Source: Candidatus Obscuribacterales bacterium | GTDB lineage: Bacteria > Cyanobacteriota > Vampirovibrionia > Obscuribacterales > Obscuribacteraceae | Direction: 5' to 3' | Assembly (NCBI GenBank): GCA_020050685.1 | Contig: JAGVKG010000041.1 | Coordinates: 20,198 to 84,197, forward strand | DNA: 64,000 bases | Shown: piece by piece, positions 18,425-27,654 of the stretch | Layout: the number at the start of each line of letters is the position of its first letter | How positions within the stretch are numbered: position 1 is the first letter of the stretch | Made by a program: the position numbers and the translations under genes | Notes under the pieces: generated by a model | Told to the model about the DNA's origin: nothing | Seen by the model: only the letters and a program-made list of their open reading frames with translations | Databases searched by the model: none

Positions 18425-18724
18425 ATGCAATACCACAAACCAAATCAACAAGGTGAAGATTCAAGCAATACGCCTGAGTCAGCCTTATCCAGAGAGAGAG
18501 AAGAATTTGCTTCCATTGTTAGCAATGAATTGAGAGTACCTGTGCTTGCCACGATTAGAATGCTCGATCTCTTCCTAGAAAACGTCTTTGGCAAACTAAC
18601 TGCCAAGCAAAGAGAGATGCTCAAATTAGTAGCCGACAATGAAAGAGATCTTGATCGATCACTTACCAGTCTCGTAGACACGTATCGTCTTCAAACTAAG
18701 ACAGCAGATCGAGAAACAAATTAG
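18425..18724 (+). CDS. Stand-alone HisKA-like dimerisation domain with Asn at the phospho-acceptor position
   Basis: 99 residues. Residues about 23-95 resemble the two-helix dimerisation/phosphoacceptor domain of histidine kinases (canonical F-x3-SHELRTP). Here the segment reads FASIVSNELRVPV, so the phosphorylated His is Asn34. There is no ATPase domain: the protein stops after the second helix. It is close to the N-terminal half of the 255-residue protein at 31490, so one probably arose from the other by duplication and truncation. ACAGGT lies seven bases before the ATG. It cannot act as a kinase; it might form mixed dimers with other kinases or bind a response regulator. That role is inference. 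Confidence 0.7.
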   Translation: MQYHKPNQQGEDSSNTPESALSREREEFASIVSNELRVPVLATIRMLDLFLENVFGKLTAKQREMLKLVADNERDLDRSLTSLVDTYRLQTKTADRETN

Positions 18725-18766
18725 AGAAGCTGCAATTAATAGATAGATGCTCACTAACCTGATTGT

Positions 18767-19213
18767 CTAGAGATACCGATTCAAGTGCTGCAGCAATATA
18801 TCCATGACAACAGGGGCCATATTCCCACATTCCATGGGATCCATCAGACCGTCATCTGGCAGTTCATGTACTAAATTGGTTCTTTTTTGATAACAATGCA
18901 AGTCGTTGGCAATTTCTGACCAGAGCTCATCAACTTTGACTTGCTTTTCGCCATCCGAACTTGCCACATCACGCTGGTCGAAAAATTTTTCCAGTATCTT
19001 TCGGGCAGCAAATGCCGAACCACAAGAATCACCGGGCAGCTCAAGATCATCTAGGCAGCCTTGACTAATCAGACCATTCTCGTACGCTTCTTCTACCAGA
19101 GCTCGCACGCAGCTAATCCGCTTCGTTAGAAGCCGGTTGTAAACAGATAATCGTGCATTTGGAAACTTCAATAGCATCACATGAATTGGGACTCCTTCTC
19201 TCCATTCTTTCAA
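18767..19213 (-). CDS. Protein of unknown function
   Basis: Up to 148 residues. The first possible start is a TTG at 19213. A good AGAAGGAG site at 19192-19199 points instead to GTG 19180 or ATG 19177, although the spacing (11-14) is long. The product is helical and acidic, with Cys at several positions and a C-terminal amphipathic segment (VVMDILLQHLNRYL). No domain is recognised. It is divergent from hypF and lies between that operon and the HisKA-like gene. Confidence 0.55.
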   Translation of the reverse strand: MKEWREGVPIHVMLLKFPNARLSVYNRLLTKRISCVRALVEEAYENGLISQGCLDDLELPGDSCGSAFAARKILEKFFDQRDVASSDGEKQVKVDELWSEIANDLHCYQKRTNLVHELPDDGLMDPMECGNMAPVVMDILLQHLNRYL

Positions 19214-19366
19214 AACCTCACCAAGACCAAATCAGTCTCCCGGCTGATTAGGAGCAATTGATCATCCTTAAGGATGATCAATTGGCTTTCAGGGTAAATG
19301 ACAGATAAAATTGACTTCTCTGCCAAACCAAATCTCCCATTTCCTATCCATAAGCGTGCCTGAGCC

Positions 19367-21736
19367 ATGCCAGAACCACAGAACCAATCTCGGCTAAAGA
19401 TTCTTGTCACCGGTACCGTCCAAGGTGTGGGATTTAGGCCGTTTATCTACAATTTGGCTTGCAAGCAACAATTATCTGGACACGTAAAAAACCTAGGCGG
19501 CAGCGTCGAAATTGAGATACAAGGCAAAAATGCGCAGATCAAAAGCTTTTTGATTCAGTTAGAGGCAAATTCGCCACCGCTTGCGGCAATCGCAAGTGTC
19601 TCTTGCCAAAGCCTGCCTTTAGAAAGTCACCAGTCCCAGGACTTTCGCATTCTTTCAAGCTCGGTTGAACAAAGCGCATGGCAAACAGTGCCAGCTGATA
19701 CGGCTACCTGCCGCGATTGCTTAGAAGAACTATTTGATCCAAACAATAGGCGCTTCGGTTATCCATTTATCAATTGCACAAACTGCGGACCGCGCTTCAC
19801 AATAATCAAGCGTTTGCCTTATGATCGAAACGAAACAACTATGTCCGAATTTCCCATGTGTCAACTGTGCAATGGTGAATATAACGATCCAAGCAATCGG
19901 CGATTCCATGCTCAACCAAACGCCTGCTGGGACTGCGGTCCAACCTTAGTTCTCAAATTAAGCGCAACTGGTTTTATGGACAATGGTATCACTGGTAGTG
20001 CTGCCTTGCATCAGGCAATTGACGCTCTAAGGCAAGGAAAGATTATTGCTTTAAAAGGCCTTGGCGGTTTTCACCTGGTTTGTGACGCAACCAATCACAA
20101 TGCCGTCAGCACTTTGCGGCTGCGGAAACAACGATATGGAAAGCCGTTGGCTGTGATGTTTTCTCACCTGGAAATGTTGGATGCTTATTGTTGCTACTCT
20201 GAAGCAGAAAAGTCTCTAATTTCCAGTCATACAACACCAATTGTCTTATTAAAAAAACGCCTTCCAGAGCGAATTGCCGATTCAGTGGCACCCAATATGA
20301 ACGTCTTGGGTTGTATGCTTCCTTATACGCCCTTGCATCACTTACTACTTCACAATTTCAATGGTCCTCTAGTAATGACTAGTGGCAACATCAGCGAGAA
20401 TCCTATCGCCATAACCAACGAGGAAGCGGAAAACGAATTATCTTCAATAGCTGATCTACTACTTCTGCATAATCGTAAAATCATATCTCGCTATGATGAT
20501 TCCGTCATCCGTGTCACTCTCAATAGACCTTTGATGATCAGACGCTCCCGTGGTTACGCACCGGAGTCAATCAAGCTTCCATTTAAGAGCCAAGCACAAA
20601 TCCTTGCTTTTGGTGCCCACTTAAAAAATACTTTCTGCCTAATCAAAAATGACCGTGCCTACTTAAGCCAGCACATTGGTGATCTAGAAAATCTGGAAAC
20701 CCTGGAGCATTTTCAGTCTGCGCTAAAAAATTACCAGAGCCTCTTCAATCTCGCGCCCGAGATCCTTGCAGCAGACTGCCATCCCAATTATCTGGCAACC
20801 GAGCTAGCTGAACAATATAGTCGCGAGAATCATTTGCCACTCGTTTCTATTCAGCATCACCATGCCCACATAGCAAGCTGTGCAATTGAACACGGACTAA
20901 GCGAACCAGTAATTGGTATTGTTTTTGACGGACTCGGCTTGGGTATGGATGGGAATTTATGGGGAGGCGAATTTTTAGTTGCTGATTTAGTAGGTTTCCA
21001 ACGCTTTGCTTGTTTTAAACCAGTACCAATGCCTGGCGCGCAAGCAGCAATTAAACAACCATGGCGCATGTCCCTGGGATATATCTTGACTGCTCAAGAT
21101 GCAGACAAAGAATTGTTTGAACCTTATATTGAACGACTGTCTAAGTCTTATGGCAAGCAATCTATAAGAATAATTGAACAACTTGTATCCGGGAGACTTA
21201 ATTCACCCCTCACCACAAGTTGCGGAAGACTATTTGATGCGATGGCCAGCTTGCTTGGCGTCTGTGATATCGCTTCCTTTGAAGCACAAGCGGCAATGGA
21301 GTTGGAGGCTCTGGCAGCTTCCGTCAATGACGATAATGCTCCGCAAACTCACTATGAGCCAATGCAGCAGCCGGAAAGAAACAATTTACAAGCCGATGCC
21401 AAATACCAAATTGATGCTCTTGAGATTCTCAAAGATGCCTATTCAGAATATCTGGCTACGGCAAATAAGGCTCAAGTTGCTTGGAACTTTCATCGCACAA
21501 TTGCGCAAATTATCCTCGACGTCTGCCTTTTAGCCAGAAAAGAGCACGAATTATCCAGAGTATGTTTGGCAGGAGGGGTCTTTCAGAATTCGCTTCTTTT
21601 GGAACTGACAGAAAGCCTGCTCAGTTCTCACGGATTTAGTGTATTCTTTCCTCAGAAGATTCCATCAGGTGATGGCGGCATTTCGCTCGGACAAGCGGTA
21701 ATTGCCATGGCCCAATTGGCAGCAATCAAGGACTAG
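19367..21736 (+). CDS. hypF: Carbamoyltransferase HypF ([NiFe]-hydrogenase maturation)
   Basis: 789 residues with all four expected parts: an acylphosphatase domain (GTVQGVGFRPF near residue 20), two C-x2-C-x18-C-x2-C zinc fingers (about 107-185), a YrdC-like carbamoyl-adenylate domain, and a Kae1-like C-terminal domain with HHHAHIASC and a VFDGLGLG motif. It makes carbamoyl-adenylate from carbamoyl phosphate and ATP and transfers the carbamoyl group to the C-terminal Cys of HypE, the source of the active-site cyanide ligands. It is the first gene of hypF-hypC-hypD-SIS-hypE. The ribosome site before this ATG is weak, but the acylphosphatase domain starts right after it. Confidence 0.97.
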   Translation: MPEPQNQSRLKILVTGTVQGVGFRPFIYNLACKQQLSGHVKNLGGSVEIEIQGKNAQIKSFLIQLEANSPPLAAIASVSCQSLPLESHQSQDFRILSSSVEQSAWQTVPADTATCRDCLEELFDPNNRRFGYPFINCTNCGPRFTIIKRLPYDRNETTMSEFPMCQLCNGEYNDPSNRRFHAQPNACWDCGPTLVLKLSATGFMDNGITGSAALHQAIDALRQGKIIALKGLGGFHLVCDATNHNAVSTLRLRKQRYGKPLAVMFSHLEMLDAYCCYSEAEKSLISSHTTPIVLLKKRLPERIADSVAPNMNVLGCMLPYTPLHHLLLHNFNGPLVMTSGNISENPIAITNEEAENELSSIADLLLLHNRKIISRYDDSVIRVTLNRPLMIRRSRGYAPESIKLPFKSQAQILAFGAHLKNTFCLIKNDRAYLSQHIGDLENLETLEHFQSALKNYQSLFNLAPEILAADCHPNYLATELAEQYSRENHLPLVSIQHHHAHIASCAIEHGLSEPVIGIVFDGLGLGMDGNLWGGEFLVADLVGFQRFACFKPVPMPGAQAAIKQPWRMSLGYILTAQDADKELFEPYIERLSKSYGKQSIRIIEQLVSGRLNSPLTTSCGRLFDAMASLLGVCDIASFEAQAAMELEALAASVNDDNAPQTHYEPMQQPERNNLQADAKYQIDALEILKDAYSEYLATANKAQVAWNFHRTIAQIILDVCLLARKEHELSRVCLAGGVFQNSLLLELTESLLSSHGFSVFFPQKIPSGDGGISLGQAVIAMAQLAAIKD

Positions 21737-21785
21737 CGAACATTTACCGGAAACTCAGATCAATCGATATAAATTGAGGCGTAAA

Positions 21786-22073
21786 ATGTGCTTGGCAATC
21801 CCCGGACAAGTCGAACAACTCTTTCAAAAAGACAATTTAAAAATGGCCAAAGTTAATTTTGGTGGCATCAAACAAAATGTCTGTATTGAATACACGCCAA
21901 ACGTTGAAGTCAGCGAATTTGTTTTGGTCCACGTCGGATTTGCCCTCAGCATAATCGATGAGGCAGAGGCAAAGCGCTCCTATGAAGCCTTAAGCTTATC
22001 CGGCGAACTAAATGAATTTACTGAATCTATTGCTTCCTCCGGAAAAGTAGGAGTGCTCGATGAAGTTTCTTGA
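21786..22073 (+). CDS. hypC: Hydrogenase maturation chaperone HypC
   Basis: 95 residues from ATG 21786, preceded by GAGG; the frame is open further upstream but the family always begins MCLA(I/V)P. Cys2 is the essential residue that binds the Fe(CN)2CO unit together with HypD. The small OB-like beta barrel pattern ([26 protein letters not shown]) is intact. Its end overlaps hypD by 14 bases. There is a slightly long, charged C-terminus. Confidence 0.95.
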   Translation: MCLAIPGQVEQLFQKDNLKMAKVNFGGIKQNVCIEYTPNVEVSEFVLVHVGFALSIIDEAEAKRSYEALSLSGELNEFTESIASSGKVGVLDEVS

Positions 22074-23160
22074 TGAATATCGAAATCAAGCTCTGGCTGC
22101 CGATCTGGTATCAAAGATCAATCAAGCAGCGACCAAGAAGTGGACGATTATGGAGGTCTGCGGCGGTCAGACTCATACAATTTTGCAATATGGAATCGAC
22201 GAGCTTCTGCCAGCAAATATTCACTTAGTCCATGGCCCGGGCTGCCCAGTCTGTGTGACACCACTTGAACAAATTGACAAAGCCATTGCCATTGCTTCTC
22301 AGCCATCGACTATATTTTGTTCTTTTGGTGACATGTTACGTATACCGGGCAGCAAATATGATCTCTTAGAAGTTAAGGCGATGGGTCATGATGTTCGGAC
22401 AGTTTTGTCGCCGCTTGAATGTTTGACTTTAGCTCAAGCCAATCCGGACAAATTGGTGGTCTTCTTTGCGGTTGGCTTTGAGACAACAGCACCAGCTAAT
22501 GCCATGGCAATTTGGCAAGCCAACATGCTTGGTTTAAAAAACTTTTTTGTTCTCTGCTCGCATGTAACGGTACCACCTGTAGTCGCAGCGATACTCCAAT
22601 CACCGCACAATCAGGTCCAAGCATTTATTGGTCCCGGTCATGTTTGCTCAGTCATGGGACTAAAGGAATATGAAAGTTTGTCACGCCATTTTCGCGTACC
22701 CATTGTTGTCTCAGGCTTCGAACCGCTGGATCTTTTAGAGGGAATTTTGCGTGCCGTAATTCAACTGGAAAACGGAGAAGCCAAAGTTGAGAATCAATAT
22801 GCGCGCGCAGTCAACAACAAGGGCAATGACCAAGCGCAAACAATTTTGCAAGACGTATTTGTTCTAGCAGACAGAGCCTGGCGAGGCATTGGTACCATTC
22901 CCAAAAGCGGCTACAAGCTTGCTCACAAATATCGCCAATTCGATGCAGAGTATCATTTTGCCATTGATTCATTGAAAGCAGAAGAACCAGCCGAGTGCAT
23001 CGCAGGAAAGATCTTGCGTGGCTTAGCCAAACCTTATGAATGTTCGGCCTTTGCTAAAACCTGTACCCCGGAAAAGCCGCTTGGTGCCACCATGGTATCT
23101 GCGGAAGGAACTTGCGCTGCATATTATAAGTTTGCAAAATTTAGCCTAGCGCAAAATTAA
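22060..23160 (+). CDS. hypD: Hydrogenase maturation protein HypD
   Basis: 366 residues. Conserved family motifs are present: CGGQTHT near residue 30, [11 protein letters not shown] near residue 63, the GFETTAP segment, and the Cys-rich C-terminal region that binds the [4Fe-4S] cluster. With HypC it forms the scaffold on which the Fe(CN)2CO group is built. It overlaps hypC by 14 bases, indicating coupling, and is followed by a SIS-domain gene 11 bases downstream. Length is typical. Confidence 0.97.
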   Translation: MKFLDEYRNQALAADLVSKINQAATKKWTIMEVCGGQTHTILQYGIDELLPANIHLVHGPGCPVCVTPLEQIDKAIAIASQPSTIFCSFGDMLRIPGSKYDLLEVKAMGHDVRTVLSPLECLTLAQANPDKLVVFFAVGFETTAPANAMAIWQANMLGLKNFFVLCSHVTVPPVVAAILQSPHNQVQAFIGPGHVCSVMGLKEYESLSRHFRVPIVVSGFEPLDLLEGILRAVIQLENGEAKVENQYARAVNNKGNDQAQTILQDVFVLADRAWRGIGTIPKSGYKLAHKYRQFDAEYHFAIDSLKAEEPAECIAGKILRGLAKPYECSAFAKTCTPEKPLGATMVSAEGTCAAYYKFAKFSLAQN

Positions 23161-23171
23161 TTGGGAGAGAA

Positions 23172-23783
23172 ATGATGACCACTACCACTAAAGATTCCAG
23201 CTTCGATCAAGCTATATTACGCAAGCTAGAGGAAAGCGCGAAAGCAAGCAAAAGTTTTTTCCAAAGCAATTTGCCGATAGTTTCTGAACTTGCTCAAGTA
23301 ATGGCAGAACATTTTAGCCAAGGGGGCAAATTATTTGTTGCCGGCAACGGTGGCTCATCTTGTGATGCTGAACATATCGTTGTCGAATTCATGCATCCAA
23401 TATTCGAGAAACGCAAGCCATTGCCGGCAATTTCCTTGTGCACCCAAAATGCTCTTGTTACAGCCATTGCCAACGATATTGATTTTTCCCAGATCTTTTC
23501 CTTGCAAATAGAAAAGCTGGGCAGTCCAGGCGATATGCTCTTGGTTTTAAGCACAAGCGGCATGTCGGCCAATCTAATTGCCGCCTGCAAGCAAGCTGGC
23601 AAACAAAATATGCTAACTATTGCTTTTGGCGGCAAGGACGGTGGTCGCCTGCAAGAGTTAGCCGATTACAGTTTGGTAGTACCAAGCTATAGCATCCATC
23701 GCATACAAGAGGCCCACGTTTTACTCCTACATATTCTTTGGGATCTAGTTCATCTGGCTTTAGGTGAAGAGGACATACAATGA
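23172..23783 (+). CDS. SIS-domain phosphosugar isomerase (GmhA/DiaA-like) inside the hyp operon
   Basis: 203 residues. The single SIS domain carries GNGGSSCDAEH (GmhA GNGGSAADAQH region) and IQEAHVLLLH near the C-terminus, so residues equivalent to the Glu and His used by sedoheptulose-7-phosphate isomerase appear present. Family role: making D-glycero-D-manno-heptose 7-phosphate for envelope sugars; DiaA-type relatives bind DnaA. It sits between hypD and hypE, sharing an ATGA overlap with hypE, and GGGAGAG precedes it. Similar sugar-isomerase genes sit in hyp clusters of other bacteria, but a link to hydrogenase maturation is unproven. Confidence 0.87.
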   Translation: MMTTTTKDSSFDQAILRKLEESAKASKSFFQSNLPIVSELAQVMAEHFSQGGKLFVAGNGGSSCDAEHIVVEFMHPIFEKRKPLPAISLCTQNALVTAIANDIDFSQIFSLQIEKLGSPGDMLLVLSTSGMSANLIAACKQAGKQNMLTIAFGGKDGGRLQELADYSLVVPSYSIHRIQEAHVLLLHILWDLVHLALGEEDIQ

Positions 23784-24859
23784 CAACATTTCAGAAAAGC
23801 ACGCTATCTCCAACAAATGACCTGCAAGTGTCTTGTCCGTTACCATTTAGTCGATCAAATCTTATTCGGCTAGGACATGGTTCAGGTGGCAAATTAAGTG
23901 CCGACTTAATTGAAAACATTTTTTTACCGGCATTAGGAAATCCAATTCTTAATCAGATGGATGACGCAGCCCTACTAACTTTAGCTGACCACAAATTAGC
24001 TTTTACTTGCGATTCTTATGTAGTTAACCCAATATTTTTTCCTGGTGGCAACATTGGTTCTTTGGCAGTGCATGGAACAGTCAATGATCTGGCTATGTTT
24101 GGAGCAAAGCCACTTTGGCTTTCTTGCGCATTCATTTTAGAAGAAGGACTGCCAATTGACGATTTACAAAGTATCGTGGCCTCTATGCGCGATGCCTGCC
24201 AACAAATTGGCGTGCAATTTGTTGCCGGTGATACCAAAGTCGTAAATAGAGGGCAAGCCGACAAGATTTTTATTTCTACTTCCGGCATTGGTGTAATTAC
24301 CGGTCAACAAATTCCAAAAGCCAATCAAGCCAAACCTGGTGACACCGTCATAGTTTCAGGCGATCTCGGTCTGCATGGTATGGCGATTATGTGCGCTCGA
24401 GAAGAAATTGAATTGGAAACAGAAATTGAAAGTGACAGCGCGCCTTTGCATGAGCTTGTCCAGTCGTTGCTTGCAGCCACGCAATCACTTCACTGCTTGC
24501 GTGACATTACCCGCGGTGGATTGGCCAGTGTAACAAATGAGCTGGCAGTGGCATCCGGTGTTGGCATTGAACTTGATGAATGTTTAATACCAATTCATCC
24601 GCAAGTAAAAGCAGCTTGCGAACTACTTGGACTGGACCCACTATATGTTGCTTGCGAAGGAAGGCTGCTGGCAATAGCTGAGGCAAATGATTGTGAAACC
24701 ATTCTAGAGGCTCTCAGGCAAAATCCTCTTGGGCAAAAAGCTGCCCGGATTGGCAGAGTAGTCGAAGATCACAAAGGACGAGTTGTCCTACGTTCACAAA
24801 TTGGTGGCAAGCGAATTTTAGACAAACTTTCCGGCGAACAACTGCCGCGCATTTGTTAG
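23780..24859 (+). CDS. hypE: Hydrogenase maturation protein HypE
   Basis: 359 residues of the AIR synthase/PurM-like fold. The C-terminus ends in PRIC: the last residue is the Cys that HypF carbamoylates and that HypE dehydrates with ATP to thiocyanate. The ATP-binding region (GHGSGGKLSADLI, DDAALL) is intact. About 30 residues precede the usual HypE beginning, so a later start is possible, but the ATGA overlap with the SIS gene favours the assigned one. It closes the hyp operon; hypA, hypB and hydrogenase structural genes are not in this window. Confidence 0.97.
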   Translation: MTTFQKSTLSPTNDLQVSCPLPFSRSNLIRLGHGSGGKLSADLIENIFLPALGNPILNQMDDAALLTLADHKLAFTCDSYVVNPIFFPGGNIGSLAVHGTVNDLAMFGAKPLWLSCAFILEEGLPIDDLQSIVASMRDACQQIGVQFVAGDTKVVNRGQADKIFISTSGIGVITGQQIPKANQAKPGDTVIVSGDLGLHGMAIMCAREEIELETEIESDSAPLHELVQSLLAATQSLHCLRDITRGGLASVTNELAVASGVGIELDECLIPIHPQVKAACELLGLDPLYVACEGRLLAIAEANDCETILEALRQNPLGQKAARIGRVVEDHKGRVVLRSQIGGKRILDKLSGEQLPRIC

Positions 24860-24860
24860 T

Positions 24861-25148
24861 TTATTTAGCAAGCAGGGCACTCTGACTGGACATTTCTGCC
24901 AGTGGTATCACTTCATAGGTCGCCAAATTATATACTGGTGACAGTGCTAAAAGCCGATCCAATTCTTCATTGCTTTCCACATCATAAATCCAGGCTCCGC
25001 CGTGGCGGCCAACAATGTGATAGCGTTTTTCCAATTTCTTCTCTTGCGACAATTTTTCAGCATAGGCAGGCATAGCAAAAACTGCTTTTACCGCGGCAGG
25101 CCCGAGCTTCGAGACTTCAAGCGACCACAAAACCAAAAATTTGGACAT
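24861..25148 (-). CDS. Muconolactone isomerase-like (dimeric alpha/beta barrel) protein
   Basis: 95 residues. The start at ATG 25148 is set by AAGGAG seven bases upstream; the frame continues upstream without a ribosome site. The C-terminal half (YHIVGRHGGAWIYDVESNEEL to ATYEVIPL) follows the ferredoxin-like pattern of muconolactone delta-isomerase (PF02426-type), including the VES/DEL turn. There is no aromatic-degradation pathway nearby, so a catabolic function is unlikely and the protein is best read as a small member of this fold. It is convergent with hypE and downstream of a usp gene on the same strand. Confidence 0.8.
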   Translation of the reverse strand: MSKFLVLWSLEVSKLGPAAVKAVFAMPAYAEKLSQEKKLEKRYHIVGRHGGAWIYDVESNEELDRLLALSPVYNLATYEVIPLAEMSSQSALLAK

Positions 25149-25224
25149 CAATTTCTCCTTGTCAATCTCGCAGGCAAGAAAAATAATAACTTGCTTGAAC
25201 AACATATACAAATAGCTTATATGT

Positions 25225-26118
25225 TTAAGCGGATTGCAAAGAGAACTCTTCCGGCCAGAGCACAAGCGACTTACCAGGGAAATAACGTACCAGCTTGTCG
25301 GCAGGGCAACCAAAAGCACTTTCTCTTATGGCTGAACCATTTTTCGTCGGCATGAGCATAAGCGTATCTTCCATCAGGCAATTTTTCGGCCACATACTGG
25401 AACCACCATTATGCAATTCCTCTTCCACACAAATTTCGGCAGTTCTTGCTTGATCATCTTGAAGGGCATAGATTTCGATTTGAAGTTCGATTTGAGCTAA
25501 ATCCATTTCTGCCTGAGGCCAAAAGTAAATTCTCAAATCACAAGAAATTGAATCAGCTAATGCCCTCGCTCCAGCCAGTGCATTAGGGAATAAATGTTGA
25601 CACGGAAGTATAACGGTTACAGACTTTATATTCGCTAACTGCTCTTGTACAAGCAGAAGCGGCCTTTCCGAAATACTGGCTAGAGCTTCGGTAATGGACA
25701 AGCGTGGCCAGTGGCGACGATCATCAGTCTCACATTGTATACCAGAGGCTTTATGTCCCAACGCAATTAGATCATAAGAATCACCACGCTTGCGAATTTC
25801 AGCTATGGGATGTCCTTGATCTAAAAATTGTTCACCAACAATACCACGAGGAGAAGCGTGGACTTCATAAGCTTCCAATAGTTCTTCTCCCAGCTTCTGC
25901 AAATTTTTTAGCATCTCTTCATAAGCAAACAAGAATGGTCCACTGCCGACAAAGCCGGCCAGTTGAAAACCAAGCAGTTCCAAGAGTCCATTAGCGTTAA
26001 CTACATGCTGAGCCGAGACAGTCACATCTTGCTTAACGGCAAATTGCCAACATAGCTCTGCTGCCCATTGAGATTGCGCAGAACCATCAAGCCCTACCAA
26101 TATTGACCGAATGCTCAT
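25225..26118 (-). CDS. Tandem universal stress protein (two Usp-like domains)
   Basis: 297 residues. The N-terminal domain begins SILVGLDGSAQS as in UspA. The usual G-x2-G-x9-G(S/T) nucleotide motif is replaced by ALGHKASGIQ and a long insertion, so ATP binding is doubtful. The second half (from about residue 165) keeps the fold pattern weakly and ends PGKSLVLWP. The arrangement recalls the two-domain Usp proteins of dormancy regulons. It lies upstream of the muconolactone isomerase-like gene on the same strand (77-base gap) and is divergent from the acetyl-CoA hydrolase gene. Confidence 0.85.
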   Translation of the reverse strand: MSIRSILVGLDGSAQSQWAAELCWQFAVKQDVTVSAQHVVNANGLLELLGFQLAGFVGSGPFLFAYEEMLKNLQKLGEELLEAYEVHASPRGIVGEQFLDQGHPIAEIRKRGDSYDLIALGHKASGIQCETDDRRHWPRLSITEALASISERPLLLVQEQLANIKSVTVILPCQHLFPNALAGARALADSISCDLRIYFWPQAEMDLAQIELQIEIYALQDDQARTAEICVEEELHNGGSSMWPKNCLMEDTLMLMPTKNGSAIRESAFGCPADKLVRYFPGKSLVLWPEEFSLQSA

Positions 26119-26298
26119 AATTACTTACCTGCAAAATGGACGTCTGCGCACTCTGATTCTATTGTCCTCTGCCTGCCATATAGATACATCCGTCTTAGTG
26201 ACGATTGATCAATGCACAAATCAGCATTTAGATTGATCACAAAAGCTAACCCACAAAGTAGGCTTAGCATAGGAACAAACCAGAAGGAAGAATTTGCT

Positions 26299-27654
26299 AT
26301 GCTACTATCTCCTCAGACTGCACAGGCAACCGAACAAATGCAAAGAGAAAATCAGCCATCCTGGCTTGAGCAATACAGAAAGAAAGTAACCAGCCCCGAG
26401 CTTGCCGTCAAGGCAGTTAGGTCGGGCGATGCGGTCTACATTCATTCAAATGCTGCCGCGCCAGAATGCCTGATTTCAGCCTTGGTCGGTCGTGCCAATG
26501 AATTAGAAGGTGTAAAAATCTATCATCTCCTAACCCTTGGCAAAGCAGAATATGCCAAAGCAGAGTATGCAAATTCATTTCGCGTGCAGGCCTTATTTAT
26601 CGGTGCAAATGTTCGTGATGCCGTTAATTGTGGGCGAGCCGACTATATACCTGTCTTTCTCAGCGAGATTCCTGGTCTGTTTACCAATGGACAATTACCC
26701 TTGGATGTTTGCATAGTGCAAGTCTCACCACCAGACAAACACGGATTTTGTAGTTACGGCGTATCTGTTGATTGCACTATTGCCGCTCGCAAGCAAGCCA
26801 AATGTGTAATCGCCGAAATCAACAAACAAATGCCCCGCACACTTGGTCGTTCGCTTGTACACATCAGTCGATTTGATCACATTGTTGAAACTGATCACCC
26901 TTTGCCCGAACTTATACCTGACGAACCCTCGCCCGTAGAAAATGCAATTGGACGACACGTAGCCTCGCTTGTGGAAGACGGCGCAACTTTGCAGCTTGGT
27001 ATTGGCGCCATACCTAATGCAGTTTTGCGCTATCTCACAGACAAAAAAGATCTAGGTATTCACAGCGAGATGTTGTCCGATGGTATTATCGATCTGATTG
27101 ATGCCGGCGTAATTACAAATGATTGCAAGACCTTGCTACCAGGACAAGTTGCAGTTAGCTTTGTTATGGGCACCAAACGTCTATATGATTTCGTGGATAA
27201 CAATCCGATGATTGAATTTCAACCTTCCGATTTCATTAACGATCCGATTATCATTGCTAAAAACAATAAGATGACCGCAATTAATTCAGCCTTGCAAATT
27301 GATCTGACAGGACAAATATCGGCAGATTCCATTGGCACACATCTCTATAGTGGTGTCGGCGGGCAAGTTGATTTTATCCGAGGGGCAAACAAAGCATTGG
27401 GCGGTAAAGCAATAATTGCCATTCCTTCCACGGCAAAGTCCGGCAAAGTCTCACGCATAGTGGCAAAATTAAGCCCAGGCGCTGGTATTGTCACAACCAG
27501 AGCTGATGTCCGTTATATCGTCACTGAATTCGGCATTTGCGATTTGCACGGCAAGAACATGAGGCAAAGAGCCGAGGCTCTAATAAATATTGCTCATCCA
27601 GACTTTCGCGCTAAACTACTGGAAGAGTCAAAAGAGATTTCCTGGTTACGGTGA
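26299..27654 (+). CDS. Acetyl-CoA hydrolase/4-hydroxybutyrate CoA-transferase family protein
   Basis: 451 residues from ATG 26299, chosen because AAGGA lies 10 bases upstream; an ATG at 26212 lacks a ribosome site. Motifs of the family are present: VQVSPPDKHGFCSYGVSVD, the GIGAIPNAVL CoA-binding loop, the catalytic-Glu segment IHSEMLSDG, and the C-terminal GAGIVTTRADVRYIVTEFG. It interconverts acyl-CoA and free acids, typically acetyl-CoA/acetate or 4-hydroxybutyrate CoA transfer, and is used in fermentation. The last 61 bases overlap the end of the P-type ATPase gene on the other strand. Confidence 0.93.
   Translation: MLLSPQTAQATEQMQRENQPSWLEQYRKKVTSPELAVKAVRSGDAVYIHSNAAAPECLISALVGRANELEGVKIYHLLTLGKAEYAKAEYANSFRVQALFIGANVRDAVNCGRADYIPVFLSEIPGLFTNGQLPLDVCIVQVSPPDKHGFCSYGVSVDCTIAARKQAKCVIAEINKQMPRTLGRSLVHISRFDHIVETDHPLPELIPDEPSPVENAIGRHVASLVEDGATLQLGIGAIPNAVLRYLTDKKDLGIHSEMLSDGIIDLIDAGVITNDCKTLLPGQVAVSFVMGTKRLYDFVDNNPMIEFQPSDFINDPIIIAKNNKMTAINSALQIDLTGQISADSIGTHLYSGVGGQVDFIRGANKALGGKAIIAIPSTAKSGKVSRIVAKLSPGAGIVTTRADVRYIVTEFGICDLHGKNMRQRAEALINIAHPDFRAKLLEESKEISWLR

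Noticed and set aside
19210..19368. 52-residue minus-strand frame starting over the hypF start codon
   Set aside because: Its ATG overlaps the hypF ATG and there is no ribosome site. The overlap with the next gene depends on a doubtful TTG start.
25149..25319. 57-residue N-terminal extension of the muconolactone isomerase-like protein
   Set aside because: It overlaps the end of the upstream usp gene and has no ribosome site; AAGGAG sits before ATG 25148.
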